From contig NZ_JQNN01000001.1 of the NCBI RefSeq assembly GCF_000745265.1, positions 3,162,001-3,226,000 of the forward strand: a stretch of 64,000 nt of DNA, given 5' to 3'. Origin of the DNA: Massilia sp. 9096 (lineage in GTDB: Bacteria; Pseudomonadota; Gammaproteobacteria; Burkholderiales; Burkholderiaceae_D). The notes below the pieces were generated by a model, which saw only the letters and a list, made by a program, of their open reading frames with translations, made no database searches and had not been told where the DNA came from. Of the stretch, positions 20,876 through 29,568 are shown piece after piece; the first letter of the stretch is position 1, and each line of letters begins with the position of its first letter. The position numbers and the translations under genes are program-made.

Positions 20876-21541
20876 ATGAATTTTTCGCAAGAGAAGAACC
20901 CCGGGAAGAATTTAACTGGTATCGCCATTGTCATCGTTCTGCACCTGATCGTCGCTTACGGAATCATCTCCGGTCTCGGCAAGCGTATGGTCACGAAAAT
21001 GTCCGAGGCAGTGGAGACCAAAATTATCGAAGACGTCAAACCGCCGCCACCGCCGGAGACGCCTCCCCCGCCGCCACCGCCGGAAATGAAGGCACCTCCC
21101 CCGCCGTTCATCCCGCCGGTTGAAGTGCAGGTGCAGACGCCGCCGCCGCAGCAGAATGTGATCGCTAACACGACCAACCAGGCGCCGCCGTCGAAGGAAA
21201 TCAACCGCGCTCCGCCGGTTCCTGACGCACCGCCGGCCCCGCCGGCCAAACCGGCAGGCCCGGCAAGGACCGCGGCGGTCGTGGACTTCAATACGTGCTC
21301 GAAGCCGGAATATCCGAAATCGTCGCTGCGTAACGAAGAAACGGGTACCTCGACCATCCTGTTCAAGATTGCGGCGGATGGTTCGGTGCAGGGAGCCTCG
21401 ATTCAAAAATCGAGCGGCTTCCGAGACCTGGATAGGGCCGCTATGACTGCCCTGAGCAAGTGCCGCTTCAAACCGGGAACCGAGAACGGCACCGCAGTGG
21501 AATCCTCGCAGCCTGTGCAGTACGTCTGGACGCTGGAATAA
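20876..21541 (+). CDS. tonB: Energy transducer TonB
   Basis: Couples the inner-membrane proton motive force to outer-membrane TonB-dependent receptors. The protein is 221 aa, short for the family. It has a single N-terminal anchor with the typical His (IAIVIVLHLIVAYGII, about residues 16-31). A Pro-rich periplasmic spacer (PPPPPETPPPPPPP and similar) follows. The C-terminal TonB domain starts at about residue 138 (CSKPEYPKSSLRNEETG), with the characteristic YP motif and a YVWTLE end. The ATG at 20876 is preceded by GGAGAAAGCAGG. It heads tonB-exbB-exbD-exbD, an order known from Xanthomonas. Confidence 0.95.
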   Translation: MNFSQEKNPGKNLTGIAIVIVLHLIVAYGIISGLGKRMVTKMSEAVETKIIEDVKPPPPPETPPPPPPPEMKAPPPPFIPPVEVQVQTPPPQQNVIANTTNQAPPSKEINRAPPVPDAPPAPPAKPAGPARTAAVVDFNTCSKPEYPKSSLRNEETGTSTILFKIAADGSVQGASIQKSSGFRDLDRAAMTALSKCRFKPGTENGTAVESSQPVQYVWTLE

Positions 21542-21623
21542 CCCGAGGCGCACAACGCCTTACATCATGATTTTCGTTGTCATTTGTTCAGCGAACTGTT
21601 CATTTTAAATTTTTGGAGGAAGC

Positions 21624-22547
21624 ATGTTTAAGAATACCCGTTTGTCCGCTACCCTGGCGGCCGTCCTGTTCTCGGTGACTGCAGCATCGGCGCTGGTGTC
21701 CGCACCGGCTTTCGCCGACGCTCCGGCATCGGCAGCAGCGAACGCCCCGGCTGCAGCACCGGCGGCTGACGCGGCAGCGCCCGCAGCGGCGCCGGCAGCA
21801 GCAGCGCCGGCCCCGGCGGCAGCTGGCGGCAACAAGGAAGAGATCGAAAACCCGTTCGGCCCGGCAGCTGTCTGGAACGGCGGTAACGTTTCGCGCGGCA
21901 CCCTGATCATCCTGTCGATCATGTCGATCGGTTCGTGGTACATCATGATCACCAAGCTGCTGGATCAGATGAAGATCTTCCGCCAGTCGAAGGAAACCAA
22001 CCAGAAATTCTGGAAAGCTCCGTCGATCGCTGCCGGCTCGGCGCAACTGAAGGATGGCTCGCCGTTCCGCTTCATCGCTGAAACCGGCACCAAGGCAACC
22101 CAGCACCACGACGGCGCCCTGCTCGAGCAGATCGACCTGTCGACCTGGGTGACCATGCAGATCCAGCGCGCCGTGGACAAAGTCCAGTCGCGTCTGCAGG
22201 ATGGCCTGTCGTTCCTGGCAACCGTCGGTTCGACCGCACCGTTCATCGGTCTGTTCGGTACCGTCTGGGGTATTTACAACGCACTGACCAACATCGGTAT
22301 GACCGGTAACGCGTCGATCGACAAGGTCGCAGGCCCGGTGGGTGAAGCACTGATCATGACCGCATTCGGTCTGTTCGTTGCAGTTCCTGCCGTTCTGGGT
22401 TACAACTGGCTGGTACGCCGCAACAAGGCTGCGATGGAAGACGTCCGTTCCTTCAGCGCAGACGTGCACTCGGTCCTGATCTCGGGCGCAATGCACACCT
22501 CGGAAGCTGCACGTGCCGCTGCTGGTACTGCTAAAAAGGTTGGCTAA
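21624..22547 (+). CDS. exbB: ExbB proton channel protein with signal peptide and Ala/Pro extension
   Basis: MotA/TolQ/ExbB family channel subunit, 307 aa, that works with ExbD to energise TonB. It carries an N-terminal extension: a signal peptide with probable cleavage after SAPAFA (residue 31) and an Ala/Pro-rich linker of about 35 residues. The first of three membrane helices follows (about 91-110, ILSIMSIGSWYIMITKLL). The conserved channel helices appear at FLATVGSTAPFIGLFGTVWG and ALIMTAFGLFVAVPAVLGYN. A GGAGGA ribosome-binding site precedes the ATG. Three bases separate it from the next gene. Confidence 0.95.
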   Translation: MFKNTRLSATLAAVLFSVTAASALVSAPAFADAPASAAANAPAAAPAADAAAPAAAPAAAAPAPAAAGGNKEEIENPFGPAAVWNGGNVSRGTLIILSIMSIGSWYIMITKLLDQMKIFRQSKETNQKFWKAPSIAAGSAQLKDGSPFRFIAETGTKATQHHDGALLEQIDLSTWVTMQIQRAVDKVQSRLQDGLSFLATVGSTAPFIGLFGTVWGIYNALTNIGMTGNASIDKVAGPVGEALIMTAFGLFVAVPAVLGYNWLVRRNKAAMEDVRSFSADVHSVLISGAMHTSEAARAAAGTAKKVG

Positions 22548-22550
22548 ACC

Positions 22551-22979
22551 ATGGCAATGAGTGTTGGCTCCGATAGCGGAGATGAAGATGCCGTGATGTC
22601 AGAGATCAACACCACGCCCCTCGTGGACGTGATGCTGGTTCTTCTGATCATCTTTCTGATCACCAGCCCGGTCGTTCTCAAGCTGCAGAAGGTCAATCTG
22701 CCGATGGAGATCAACCAGGTTGAGAAAACCACGCCGGAAGACGTAGCCATCGTCGTCAATAAAGACGGCGAGATGTACTGGAACCAGAAGCACCTCAACA
22801 ACACCGATGAATTGTTCGATTTCCTGGCCAAGGAATCGGTGAAGGTTCCGCAGCCGGCAGTGAAGATCCGTGGCGACCAGCAAACCCGCTACGAATTCAT
22901 CGGCAAGGTTCTGTACACGGCCCAACGTGCCGGCATTCAGAAGGTCGGTTTCATTACCGAACCGCCTGATAAGGGCTAA
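22551..22979 (+). CDS. exbD: ExbD biopolymer transport protein, copy 1
   Basis: Inner-membrane stator component of 142 aa. A short cytoplasmic tail leads to the single helix with the conserved proton-carrying Asp (INTTPLVDVMLVLLIIFLIT, Asp near residue 26). A periplasmic domain follows (KVNLPMEINQVEKT and on), ending in YEFIGKVLYTAQRAGIQKVGF. It lies three bases after exbB, so translation is coupled. It differs clearly from the second ExbD downstream, so the pair is an old duplication rather than a recent repeat. Confidence 0.95.
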   Translation: MAMSVGSDSGDEDAVMSEINTTPLVDVMLVLLIIFLITSPVVLKLQKVNLPMEINQVEKTTPEDVAIVVNKDGEMYWNQKHLNNTDELFDFLAKESVKVPQPAVKIRGDQQTRYEFIGKVLYTAQRAGIQKVGFITEPPDKG

Positions 22980-23053
22980 CCGTCGGGAAGCCCTCGGCTC
23001 GATACCGGTTCGCCGGTGTCGGGCTGGCCCCCTGAATTTGGAAAGGAAACACC

Positions 23054-23485
23054 ATGGGTATGAACGTTGGTTCGTCCGGTGCCAAGAGCGCAGATCCGGA
23101 ACCGATGATGGAAATGAACATGACGCCGTTGATCGACGTCATGCTGGTGCTGATCATCATGCTGATCATCACGATTCCGAAGCAAAACCACGCGGTCAAC
23201 TTGAACATGCCGGTTGGTAACCCGCCGCCGCCGACCGAGCCGCCGAAAGTCGTCACGATCGACGTTGACTTCGACGGCACGATTCTCTGGGATAACGCTC
23301 CGGTCCCCGACCGCGCAACCCTGGAATCGAAGATGTCGGAAGTGGCCTCGATGGCCGATCAGCCGGAAGTGCACCTGCGTCCGAACAAGCTGGTCGAGTA
23401 CAAGGTCGTTGCAGGCGTGATGGCTGCGGCCCAGCGTCTCGGCGTCACCAAGATCGGTGTGGTCGGTAACGAACAGTTCCAGTAA
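23054..23485 (+). CDS. exbD: ExbD biopolymer transport protein, copy 2
   Basis: A second ExbD of 143 aa with the same architecture: the N-terminal helix MNMTPLIDVMLVLIIMLIIT with the conserved Asp, then a periplasmic domain starting KQNHAVNLNMPVG. The C-terminal LVEYKVVAGVMAAAQRLGVTKIGVVG is typical. GGAAAGGAAA precedes the ATG. It follows exbD copy 1 after a 74-base spacer. In Xanthomonas a second ExbD in the same arrangement is needed only for some receptors. Whether the same holds here is inference. Confidence 0.94.
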   Translation: MGMNVGSSGAKSADPEPMMEMNMTPLIDVMLVLIIMLIITIPKQNHAVNLNMPVGNPPPPTEPPKVVTIDVDFDGTILWDNAPVPDRATLESKMSEVASMADQPEVHLRPNKLVEYKVVAGVMAAAQRLGVTKIGVVGNEQFQ

Positions 23486-23495
23486 TCGCATTGGC

Positions 23496-23528
23496 TATAA
23501 TGAACACGGCAGGGTTTCCCTGCCGTGT
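23496..23528 (+). promoter_or_regulatory. Candidate promoter and 5' hairpin before the TPR gene
   Basis: A perfect TATAAT (23496-23501) is followed at once by a perfect 11-bp hairpin, ACACGGCAGGG (23504-23514) pairing with CCCTGCCGTGT (23518-23528), then CTATTTTG. The hairpin could be a weak terminator of the exb genes or the 5' end of the TPR mRNA. No good -35 is visible. Confidence 0.45.
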
Positions 23529-23554
23529 CTATTTTGAATGAAAGAAAACCGATA

Positions 23555-24784
23555 ATGCTCAAGTTCCGCCTCGCACACCTCGGCCTCGCACTGGCCGCAC
23601 TTGGCTTTACCGCCGCCGCCCCGATCGTCGGCCTGGCTCCGGCTTACGCTGCTGAAACGCTCCGTCCGGAAGTCGGTAAGCCGCTGCAGGAAGCGCAGCA
23701 ACTGATGAAGCAGGGCAAGAACAAGGAAGCCCTGGCCAAGCTGCGTGACGCCGACAAGGCCGCCAACAAATCCGCCAACGAAACCTATCTGATCGAACGC
23801 ACCCGCGCCGGCGCCGCCTCCCAGGCTGGCGACTACGAGACCGCGGCCAAGTCGTTCGAATACCTGATCGGTTCGGGCAAGCTGTCCGCCGCCGAGAAAT
23901 CGCAATTCTCGGAAGGCCTGATCGGCATCTACATGCGCGCCGGCGACCTGAACAAGGCCAACGCCGCGATCGAACGCCAGCTCAAAGAGCGCGACGATCC
24001 GAAGCTGCGCGCTTACCTGATGCAGAACTATTACAAGCAGGGCAATGTCGCCGCGCTGGAAACCGCTCTGCGTAACGCTGAGAAGAGCGGCCGCCTGAGC
24101 GAAGACGAGCTCGGCATGCTGGCCAACGTTCAACTGAAGAAGAACGACAAGGTCGGCTACGTCAACACCATCGAAAAACTGGCCGCCAGCTATCCGAAGC
24201 CCCAGTACTGGAACGACCTGCTGAACCGTGTGCAAGGCAAGCCGGGCTTCTCGGGCCGCCTGTCGGTGGACGTGTACCGCCTGAAACTGGCCAACAACCT
24301 GCTGAAGAAGCCGAGCGAATACATGGAAATGGCCCAGCTCGTGCTGCAGGAGAAGGCGCCGGCTGAAGCCATCAAGGTGATCGACAAGGGTTACAAGTCG
24401 GGCGCCCTGGGCACCGGTCCGGATGCGGCGCGTCACCAGCGCCTGAAGGACCTGGCCGAGAAGAGCCTGGCCGACCAGAACAAGAGCGAAGCCGCGACCG
24501 AAGCCCAGCTGAACAAGGATGCCGACTACGACGGCATGGTCGAACTCGGTTACTCGCTGGTGCAGTCGGGCCAGGCCGACAAGGGCCTGAAGCTGATGGA
24601 CGCCGGCATGAAGTCGGGCAAGCTGAAGTATCCGGAACTGGCCAAGCTGCGCCTGGGCGAAGCCTACGCCGCCGCCGGCAAGAAGCAGCAAGCCATCACC
24701 ACGCTCAAGACCGTGGGCGGCAACGACGGCACCGCCGACATCGCGCGTTACTTCATCATGGCGATCAACCACCCGATGGCGTAA
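23555..24784 (+). CDS. Exported tetratricopeptide-repeat protein
   Basis: Protein of 409 aa with a signal peptide (MLKFRLAHLGLALAALGFTA, probable cleavage after AYA near residue 32), so probably periplasmic. The rest is alpha-helical TPR-like repeats, seen at LQEAQQLMKQGKNKEALAKL, at QAGDYETAAKSFEYLI, in the GYSLVQSGQADKGLKLMDAG segment and at LGEAYAAAGKKQQAITTL. ATG 23555 is preferred because an in-frame GTG at 23525 sits inside the upstream hairpin and would put charged residues before the signal peptide. It directly follows the exb genes and may assist TonB-dependent uptake, but no specific function is recognised. Confidence 0.85.
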   Translation: MLKFRLAHLGLALAALGFTAAAPIVGLAPAYAAETLRPEVGKPLQEAQQLMKQGKNKEALAKLRDADKAANKSANETYLIERTRAGAASQAGDYETAAKSFEYLIGSGKLSAAEKSQFSEGLIGIYMRAGDLNKANAAIERQLKERDDPKLRAYLMQNYYKQGNVAALETALRNAEKSGRLSEDELGMLANVQLKKNDKVGYVNTIEKLAASYPKPQYWNDLLNRVQGKPGFSGRLSVDVYRLKLANNLLKKPSEYMEMAQLVLQEKAPAEAIKVIDKGYKSGALGTGPDAARHQRLKDLAEKSLADQNKSEAATEAQLNKDADYDGMVELGYSLVQSGQADKGLKLMDAGMKSGKLKYPELAKLRLGEAYAAAGKKQQAITTLKTVGGNDGTADIARYFIMAINHPMA

Positions 24785-24834
24785 TCCGCCCTGCCCTGCC
24801 TCTGCAGCCAGCAGAGTGCAGAACGCGGTGCCCG

Positions 24835-24871
24835 AAAGCGCTGCCTGTCCCGTACAGGCAGCGCTTTTTTC
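24835..24871 (+). terminator. Rho-independent terminator after the TPR gene
   Basis: A perfect 14-bp stem, AAAGCGCTGCCTGT (24835-24848) pairing with ACAGGCAGCGCTTT (24854-24867), with a 5-base loop, is followed by further T. Confidence 0.88.
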
Positions 24872-24996
24872 ATGCGCGCACGCACGGACGCGCACGCGCG
24901 CATGCGCGTGGCCGGCCTTGCCCAATCGGCATTGCGATGTGCAACATGGGCTTTGCCGTATAATCTGGTATTTCGCCTCGGATCACGTCTCATCCA

Positions 24997-25968
24997 ATGA
25001 AGGTATTTCGCGGACTTCCCAACGACATCGCGCGCGCGCCCTGCGCACTCACGATCGGCAACTTCGACGGTGTCCACCGCGGCCACCAGGCGTTGTTGGC
25101 CCACGTGACCGCCAGCGCGCGCCGTCTCGGCCTGGAAGCCGCGGTGATGACGTTCGAACCGCATCCGCGCGAATATTTCGCCCAGCGCAGCGGCGATCTG
25201 TCCAAGGCGCCGGCGCGCATCGCCAACCTGCGCGACAAGCTCGAGTCGCTGTCCAACGCGGGCGTCGACCGCGTCATCGTCGAGCACTTCAACGAACACT
25301 TCGCGGCGATGTCGCCGCAGGACTTCACCGAGCGCGTGCTGGTCGACGGCCTGCACGTGAAATGGCTGATGGTCGGCGACGATTTCTGCTACGGCGCCCG
25401 GCGCGCCGGCAATGTCGCCTTGCTGGCCGAAGCCGGCAAGAAGCACGGCTTCGAGGTGCACAGCCTGCCCGCCGTGCTGCACGAATCGACCCGTATCTCG
25501 TCCTCGGCCGTGCGCGCCGCGCTCGCCGCCGGCGACTTCGAAGCGACCCGCGCCCTGCTCGGCCACCCGTATTCGATGTCGGGCCACGTGATCCATGGCG
25601 CCAAGCTCGGCCGCACGCTCGGCTTTCCGACCCTGAACCTGCGCGTCACCCATCGCCCGGCCCTGGCCGGCATCTTCGTGGTGCAGGTGCATGGCCTGGG
25701 CCCTGAGCCGCTGCCGGCCGTGGCCAGCCTGGGCGTGCGCCCGACCGTCGAGGATGCGGGCCGCATGCTGCTCGAAGTGCATATCTTCGATTTCAACCAA
25801 TCCTGCTACGGCAAGCTGGTGCGCGTGGAATTCCTGCACAAGCTGCGCGACGAAGAAAAATACGTCGACTTGCCGACCCTCACCGCCGCGATCGATCGCG
25901 ACGCCCAGCAAGCGCGCGCCTGGTTCGCCCGGCGCCCCGGCGCCCTCACCGCCACCGACCGAATTTGA
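24997..25968 (+). CDS. ribF: Bifunctional riboflavin kinase / FAD synthetase
   Basis: Converts riboflavin to FMN and then FAD. The protein is 323 aa, the family norm. The N-terminal nucleotidyltransferase domain carries LTIGNFDGVHRGHQALL (HxGH-like motif near residues 26-32), VMTFEPHPREYF and the RISSSAVRAAL motif. The C-terminal kinase domain carries GAKLGRTLGFPTLNL and LEVHIFDFN. The start at 24997 gives MKVFRGLPND, as in relatives. It leads the ribF-ileS-lspA-coaBC-dut series, an order common in beta- and gammaproteobacteria. A purine/pyrimidine-alternating GC tract lies upstream. Confidence 0.97.
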   Translation: MKVFRGLPNDIARAPCALTIGNFDGVHRGHQALLAHVTASARRLGLEAAVMTFEPHPREYFAQRSGDLSKAPARIANLRDKLESLSNAGVDRVIVEHFNEHFAAMSPQDFTERVLVDGLHVKWLMVGDDFCYGARRAGNVALLAEAGKKHGFEVHSLPAVLHESTRISSSAVRAALAAGDFEATRALLGHPYSMSGHVIHGAKLGRTLGFPTLNLRVTHRPALAGIFVVQVHGLGPEPLPAVASLGVRPTVEDAGRMLLEVHIFDFNQSCYGKLVRVEFLHKLRDEEKYVDLPTLTAAIDRDAQQARAWFARRPGALTATDRI

Positions 25969-26062
25969 GCGCGGTCCGCACCGCCGCCTCACGCCGCATT
26001 GCGCCGTGCGCATGACACGCCCGGCCACCACGAACAACAGCAGTTCACTTTAGAAAAACACC

Positions 26063-28942
26063 ATGTCCGATACCAAACCTGGCCAAAAAGGCGCCAAGAA
26101 ACCCGAAAGCAAATACCCGGTCAACATGACCGACACGCCCTTCCCGATGCGTGGCGACCTCGCCAAGCGCGAGCCGGGCTGGGTCAAGCAATGGCAGGAC
26201 AAGAAGATCTACCAGCGCATCCGCAAGGCCAGCGCCGGCCGTCCGAAATTCGTGCTGCACGACGGTCCGCCGTACGCCAACGGCGACATCCACCTGGGCC
26301 ACGCAGTCAACAAGATCCTGAAGGACATCGTGGTCAAGTCGCGCACGATCGCCGGCTTCGACGCGCCTTACGTGCCGGGCTGGGATTGCCACGGCATGCC
26401 GATCGAGATCCAGATCGAAAAACTGTACGGCAAGAACCTGCCGGTGCTCGAAGTCATGCAAAAGGCGCGCGCCTACGCGCTCGAGCAGATCGACCGCCAG
26501 CGCGCCGGCTTCATCCGCCTGGGTGTCCTCGGCGACTGGCAAAACCCCTACATGACGATGGCCTTCGGTAACGAAGCCGACGAACTGCGCGCCCTCGGCA
26601 AGCTGCTCGAAAAAGGCTATGTCTACCGCGGCCTGAAACCGGTCAACTGGTGCTTCGATTGCGGCTCGGCGCTGGCCGAGGCAGAAGTCGAATACCAGGA
26701 CAAGCGCGACCCGGCGATCGACGTCGGCTTCCCGTTCGCGGAACCGGAAAAGCTGGCCGACGCGTTCGGCCTGGCGCAGCTGCCGCAAGGCGACGGCTAC
26801 ATCGTGATCTGGACCACGACCCCGTGGACCATCCCGTCCAACCAGGCGCTGAACGTGCACCCGGAAGTGACGTATGCGCTGGTCAAGACCCAGCGCAACG
26901 GCAAGGACGAGCTGCTGATCGTCGCGAAAGACCTGGCTGAATCGGTCCTGCAGCGCTACAAGCTGGAGGGCGAAGTCGTCGCCGAGACCGTCGGCGCCAA
27001 GCTCGAAGGCATCCGCTTCACGCACCCGCTCAACCAGGCCGATCCGTTCTACGACCGCACGTCGCCGGTCTACCCGGCCGATTACGTGACGACCGACAGC
27101 GGCACCGGCGTGGTCCACTCGGCCCCGGCCTACGGCCAGGAAGACTTCCAGTCGTGCAAGGCGCATGGCATGAAGGACGAGGACATCCTGACCCCGGTGA
27201 TGGGCGACGGCCGCTTCGCCTCGACCCTGCCGCTGTTCGGCGGGATGACGATCTGGGAAGCGTCCAAGCCGATCTGCGCGGCCCTGACCGAGGCCGGCGC
27301 CCTGTTCGAACTCAAGATGTTCGACCACAGCTACATGCACTGCTGGCGCCACAAGACCCCGATCGTCTACCGCGCCACCAACCAGTGGTTCGCCGGCATG
27401 GACATCACGCCCAAGGATGGCGGCCCGAGCCTGCGCGAGACCGCGCTGGCCGGCATCGACCAGACCAAGTTCTTCCCCGAGTGGGGCCAGGCGCGCCTGC
27501 ACGGCATGATCGCCAACCGTCCGGACTGGACCCTGTCGCGCCAGCGCCAGTGGGGCGTGCCGATGGCCTTCTTCATCCACAAGGAAACCGGCGCGCTGCA
27601 CCCGCGCACGCCCGAGCTGCTCGAGCAGGTGGCCCAGCGCATCCAGGAACACGGCATCGAAGCCTGGCACCAGCTCGACGCGCGCGAGCTGCTCGGCGAC
27701 GAAGCCGATATCTATGAAAAGAACCGCGACACGCTGGACGTCTGGTTCGACTCCGGCTCGACCCACCAGACCGTGCTGCGCGGCTCGCACAAGGACCAGT
27801 CCGCGTTCCCTGCCGACCTGTACCTGGAAGGCTCGGACCAGCACCGCGGCTGGTTCCACTCGTCGCTGCTGACCTCGTCGATGCTGAACGGCACGCCGCC
27901 CTACAAGGCGCTGCTGACGCACGGCTTCACGGTCGACGAGCAGGGCCGCAAGATGTCCAAGTCGCTCGGCAACGTGATGGCGCCGCAGAAGATCAGCGAC
28001 ACCCTCGGCGCCGACATCCTGCGCCTGTGGGTGGCCTCGACCGACTACACCGGCGAGCTGTCGATCGGCGACGAGATCCTGAAACGCGTCACCGAAGCCT
28101 ACCGCCGCATCCGCAACACGCTGCGCTTCCTGCTGGCCAACACTTCCGACTTCGACCCGGCGACCAATGCCGTGCCGGTCGAGCAGATGTTCGAGATCGA
28201 CCGCTACGCAATGGCCGAAACCGCGCGCCTGCAGCTTGAAGCGGCCGCCAGCTTCGAGCGCTACGAGTTCCATCCGGTGGTCGCACGCCTGCAGAACTTC
28301 TGCTCGGAAGACCTGGGCGGCTTCTACCTCGACATCCTGAAGGACCGCCTGTACACCACCGGCGTCGACTCCGTCGCACGCCGCTCGGCCCAGACCGCGC
28401 TGTGGCACATCGCCCATGCCTTGCTGCGCATCATGGCGCCGATCCTGTCCTTTACCGCCGAGGAAGCCTGGGCCGTGTTCGCCGGCGAGAAAGCCTTTGC
28501 GGACAGCGGCGAAACCATCTTCACGCAGACCTTCTGGCAATTCCCGGCGATCGCCGATGCCGAAGCGCTGCTGGGCAAGTACGCCCTGCTGCGCGCGGTG
28601 CGCACCGACGTCACCAAGCAGCTGGAAGAAGTGCGCGCATCCGGCGCGATCGGCTCCTCGCTGCAGGCCGAGCTTGCGGTGGCCGCCGCCGGCGAGAAGT
28701 ACGATGCGCTGGCCAGCCTGGATGACGACCTGAAGTTCGTCTTCATCACCTCCGCCGCGACCGTCGACCAGGTCACGGACGCCGCCCAGGAGGCGGTGGC
28801 GGTGACCCCGTCGGATGCCGCGAAGTGCGAGCGCTGCTGGCACTATCGACGCGACGTCGGCCACGATCCGGCCCACCCAGGCCTGTGCGGCCGCTGCACC
28901 GCGAACCTGTTCGGCAGCGGCGAAAAGCGCCGCTTCGCGTAA
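26063..28942 (+). CDS. ileS: Isoleucine--tRNA ligase
   Basis: Class I aminoacyl-tRNA synthetase, 959 aa, charging tRNA-Ile and editing valine. The HIGH-type motif is in [16 protein letters not shown] (about residues 70-85). The CP1 editing domain includes [15 protein letters not shown] and [13 protein letters not shown]. The KMSKS loop is in [13 protein letters not shown] (about 626-638). The C-terminal zinc finger is CERCWHYR followed by [10 protein letters not shown], the bacterial type associated with mupirocin sensitivity. A strong terminator lies immediately after the stop, so the downstream lspA may also have its own promoter. Confidence 0.98.
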   Translation: MSDTKPGQKGAKKPESKYPVNMTDTPFPMRGDLAKREPGWVKQWQDKKIYQRIRKASAGRPKFVLHDGPPYANGDIHLGHAVNKILKDIVVKSRTIAGFDAPYVPGWDCHGMPIEIQIEKLYGKNLPVLEVMQKARAYALEQIDRQRAGFIRLGVLGDWQNPYMTMAFGNEADELRALGKLLEKGYVYRGLKPVNWCFDCGSALAEAEVEYQDKRDPAIDVGFPFAEPEKLADAFGLAQLPQGDGYIVIWTTTPWTIPSNQALNVHPEVTYALVKTQRNGKDELLIVAKDLAESVLQRYKLEGEVVAETVGAKLEGIRFTHPLNQADPFYDRTSPVYPADYVTTDSGTGVVHSAPAYGQEDFQSCKAHGMKDEDILTPVMGDGRFASTLPLFGGMTIWEASKPICAALTEAGALFELKMFDHSYMHCWRHKTPIVYRATNQWFAGMDITPKDGGPSLRETALAGIDQTKFFPEWGQARLHGMIANRPDWTLSRQRQWGVPMAFFIHKETGALHPRTPELLEQVAQRIQEHGIEAWHQLDARELLGDEADIYEKNRDTLDVWFDSGSTHQTVLRGSHKDQSAFPADLYLEGSDQHRGWFHSSLLTSSMLNGTPPYKALLTHGFTVDEQGRKMSKSLGNVMAPQKISDTLGADILRLWVASTDYTGELSIGDEILKRVTEAYRRIRNTLRFLLANTSDFDPATNAVPVEQMFEIDRYAMAETARLQLEAAASFERYEFHPVVARLQNFCSEDLGGFYLDILKDRLYTTGVDSVARRSAQTALWHIAHALLRIMAPILSFTAEEAWAVFAGEKAFADSGETIFTQTFWQFPAIADAEALLGKYALLRAVRTDVTKQLEEVRASGAIGSSLQAELAVAAAGEKYDALASLDDDLKFVFITSAATVDQVTDAAQEAVAVTPSDAAKCERCWHYRRDVGHDPAHPGLCGRCTANLFGSGEKRRFA

Positions 28943-28946
28943 GCAG

Positions 28947-28987
28947 GACGCCGCGCCCGCACGCGCGGGCGCGGCGTCTTTCCTTTT
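28947..28987 (+). terminator. Rho-independent terminator after ileS
   Basis: A perfect 14-bp GC-rich stem, GACGCCGCGCCCGC (28947-28960) pairing with GCGGGCGCGGCGTC (28965-28978), is followed by TTTCCTTTT. It starts four bases after the ileS stop. Confidence 0.85.
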
Positions 28988-29016
28988 CGGCTTCCATCAC
29001 TACCTGACCATCCATC

Positions 29017-29544
29017 ATGGCCACCAAAAAGAAATCGACCATCAGCGCGGTCTCGCGCAGCGGCGGCGCCAGCACCAGCCTGGCGCCCTGGCTCGGCATC
29101 GCCTTCATCGTCATCCTGATCGACCAGATCAGCAAGATCACGATCACGCGCACCCTCATGCACGGCGAAGAAAAGCCGATCACCAGCTTCTTCAACCTGG
29201 TGCTGGCGTATAACCCGGGCGCCGCGTTCAGCTTCCTGGGCACCCAGAACGGCTGGCAGCGCTACCTGTTCAGCGCGATCGCGGTGGCCGCGGTCGGCTT
29301 CATCATCTACCTGCTGCGCCGCCACGCCGGCCAGCGCATGTTCTGCTGGGCGCTGGCATTGATCATGGGCGGCGCGCTGGGCAACCTGATCGACCGCGTC
29401 GCCTATGGCCACGTGATCGACTTCCTCGATTTCTACTGGCGCGGCGTGGGCCACTTCCCGGCCTTTAACATCGCCGACAGCGGCATCACGATCGGCGCGA
29501 TCCTGTTCATCTTCGACGAACTGCGCCGCGTAAATAAACACTGA
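29017..29544 (+). CDS. lspA: Lipoprotein signal peptidase (signal peptidase II)
   Basis: Inner-membrane aspartyl protease that removes lipoprotein signal peptides. The protein is 175 aa with four helices. The family signature is visible: VILIDQISK in helix 1, [29 protein letters not shown] with the first catalytic Asp, and [11 protein letters not shown] with the second. An N-terminal Lys/Ser-rich tail of about 20 residues precedes helix 1. The ending AACACTGA is duplicated 11 bases further on. It serves the predicted lipoproteins of the window, such as those at 31.4 and 40.8 kb. Confidence 0.96.
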   Translation: MATKKKSTISAVSRSGGASTSLAPWLGIAFIVILIDQISKITITRTLMHGEEKPITSFFNLVLAYNPGAAFSFLGTQNGWQRYLFSAIAVAAVGFIIYLLRRHAGQRMFCWALALIMGGALGNLIDRVAYGHVIDFLDFYWRGVGHFPAFNIADSGITIGAILFIFDELRRVNKH

Positions 29545-29568
29545 ATCAACACTGAGCGAGCAATCAGC

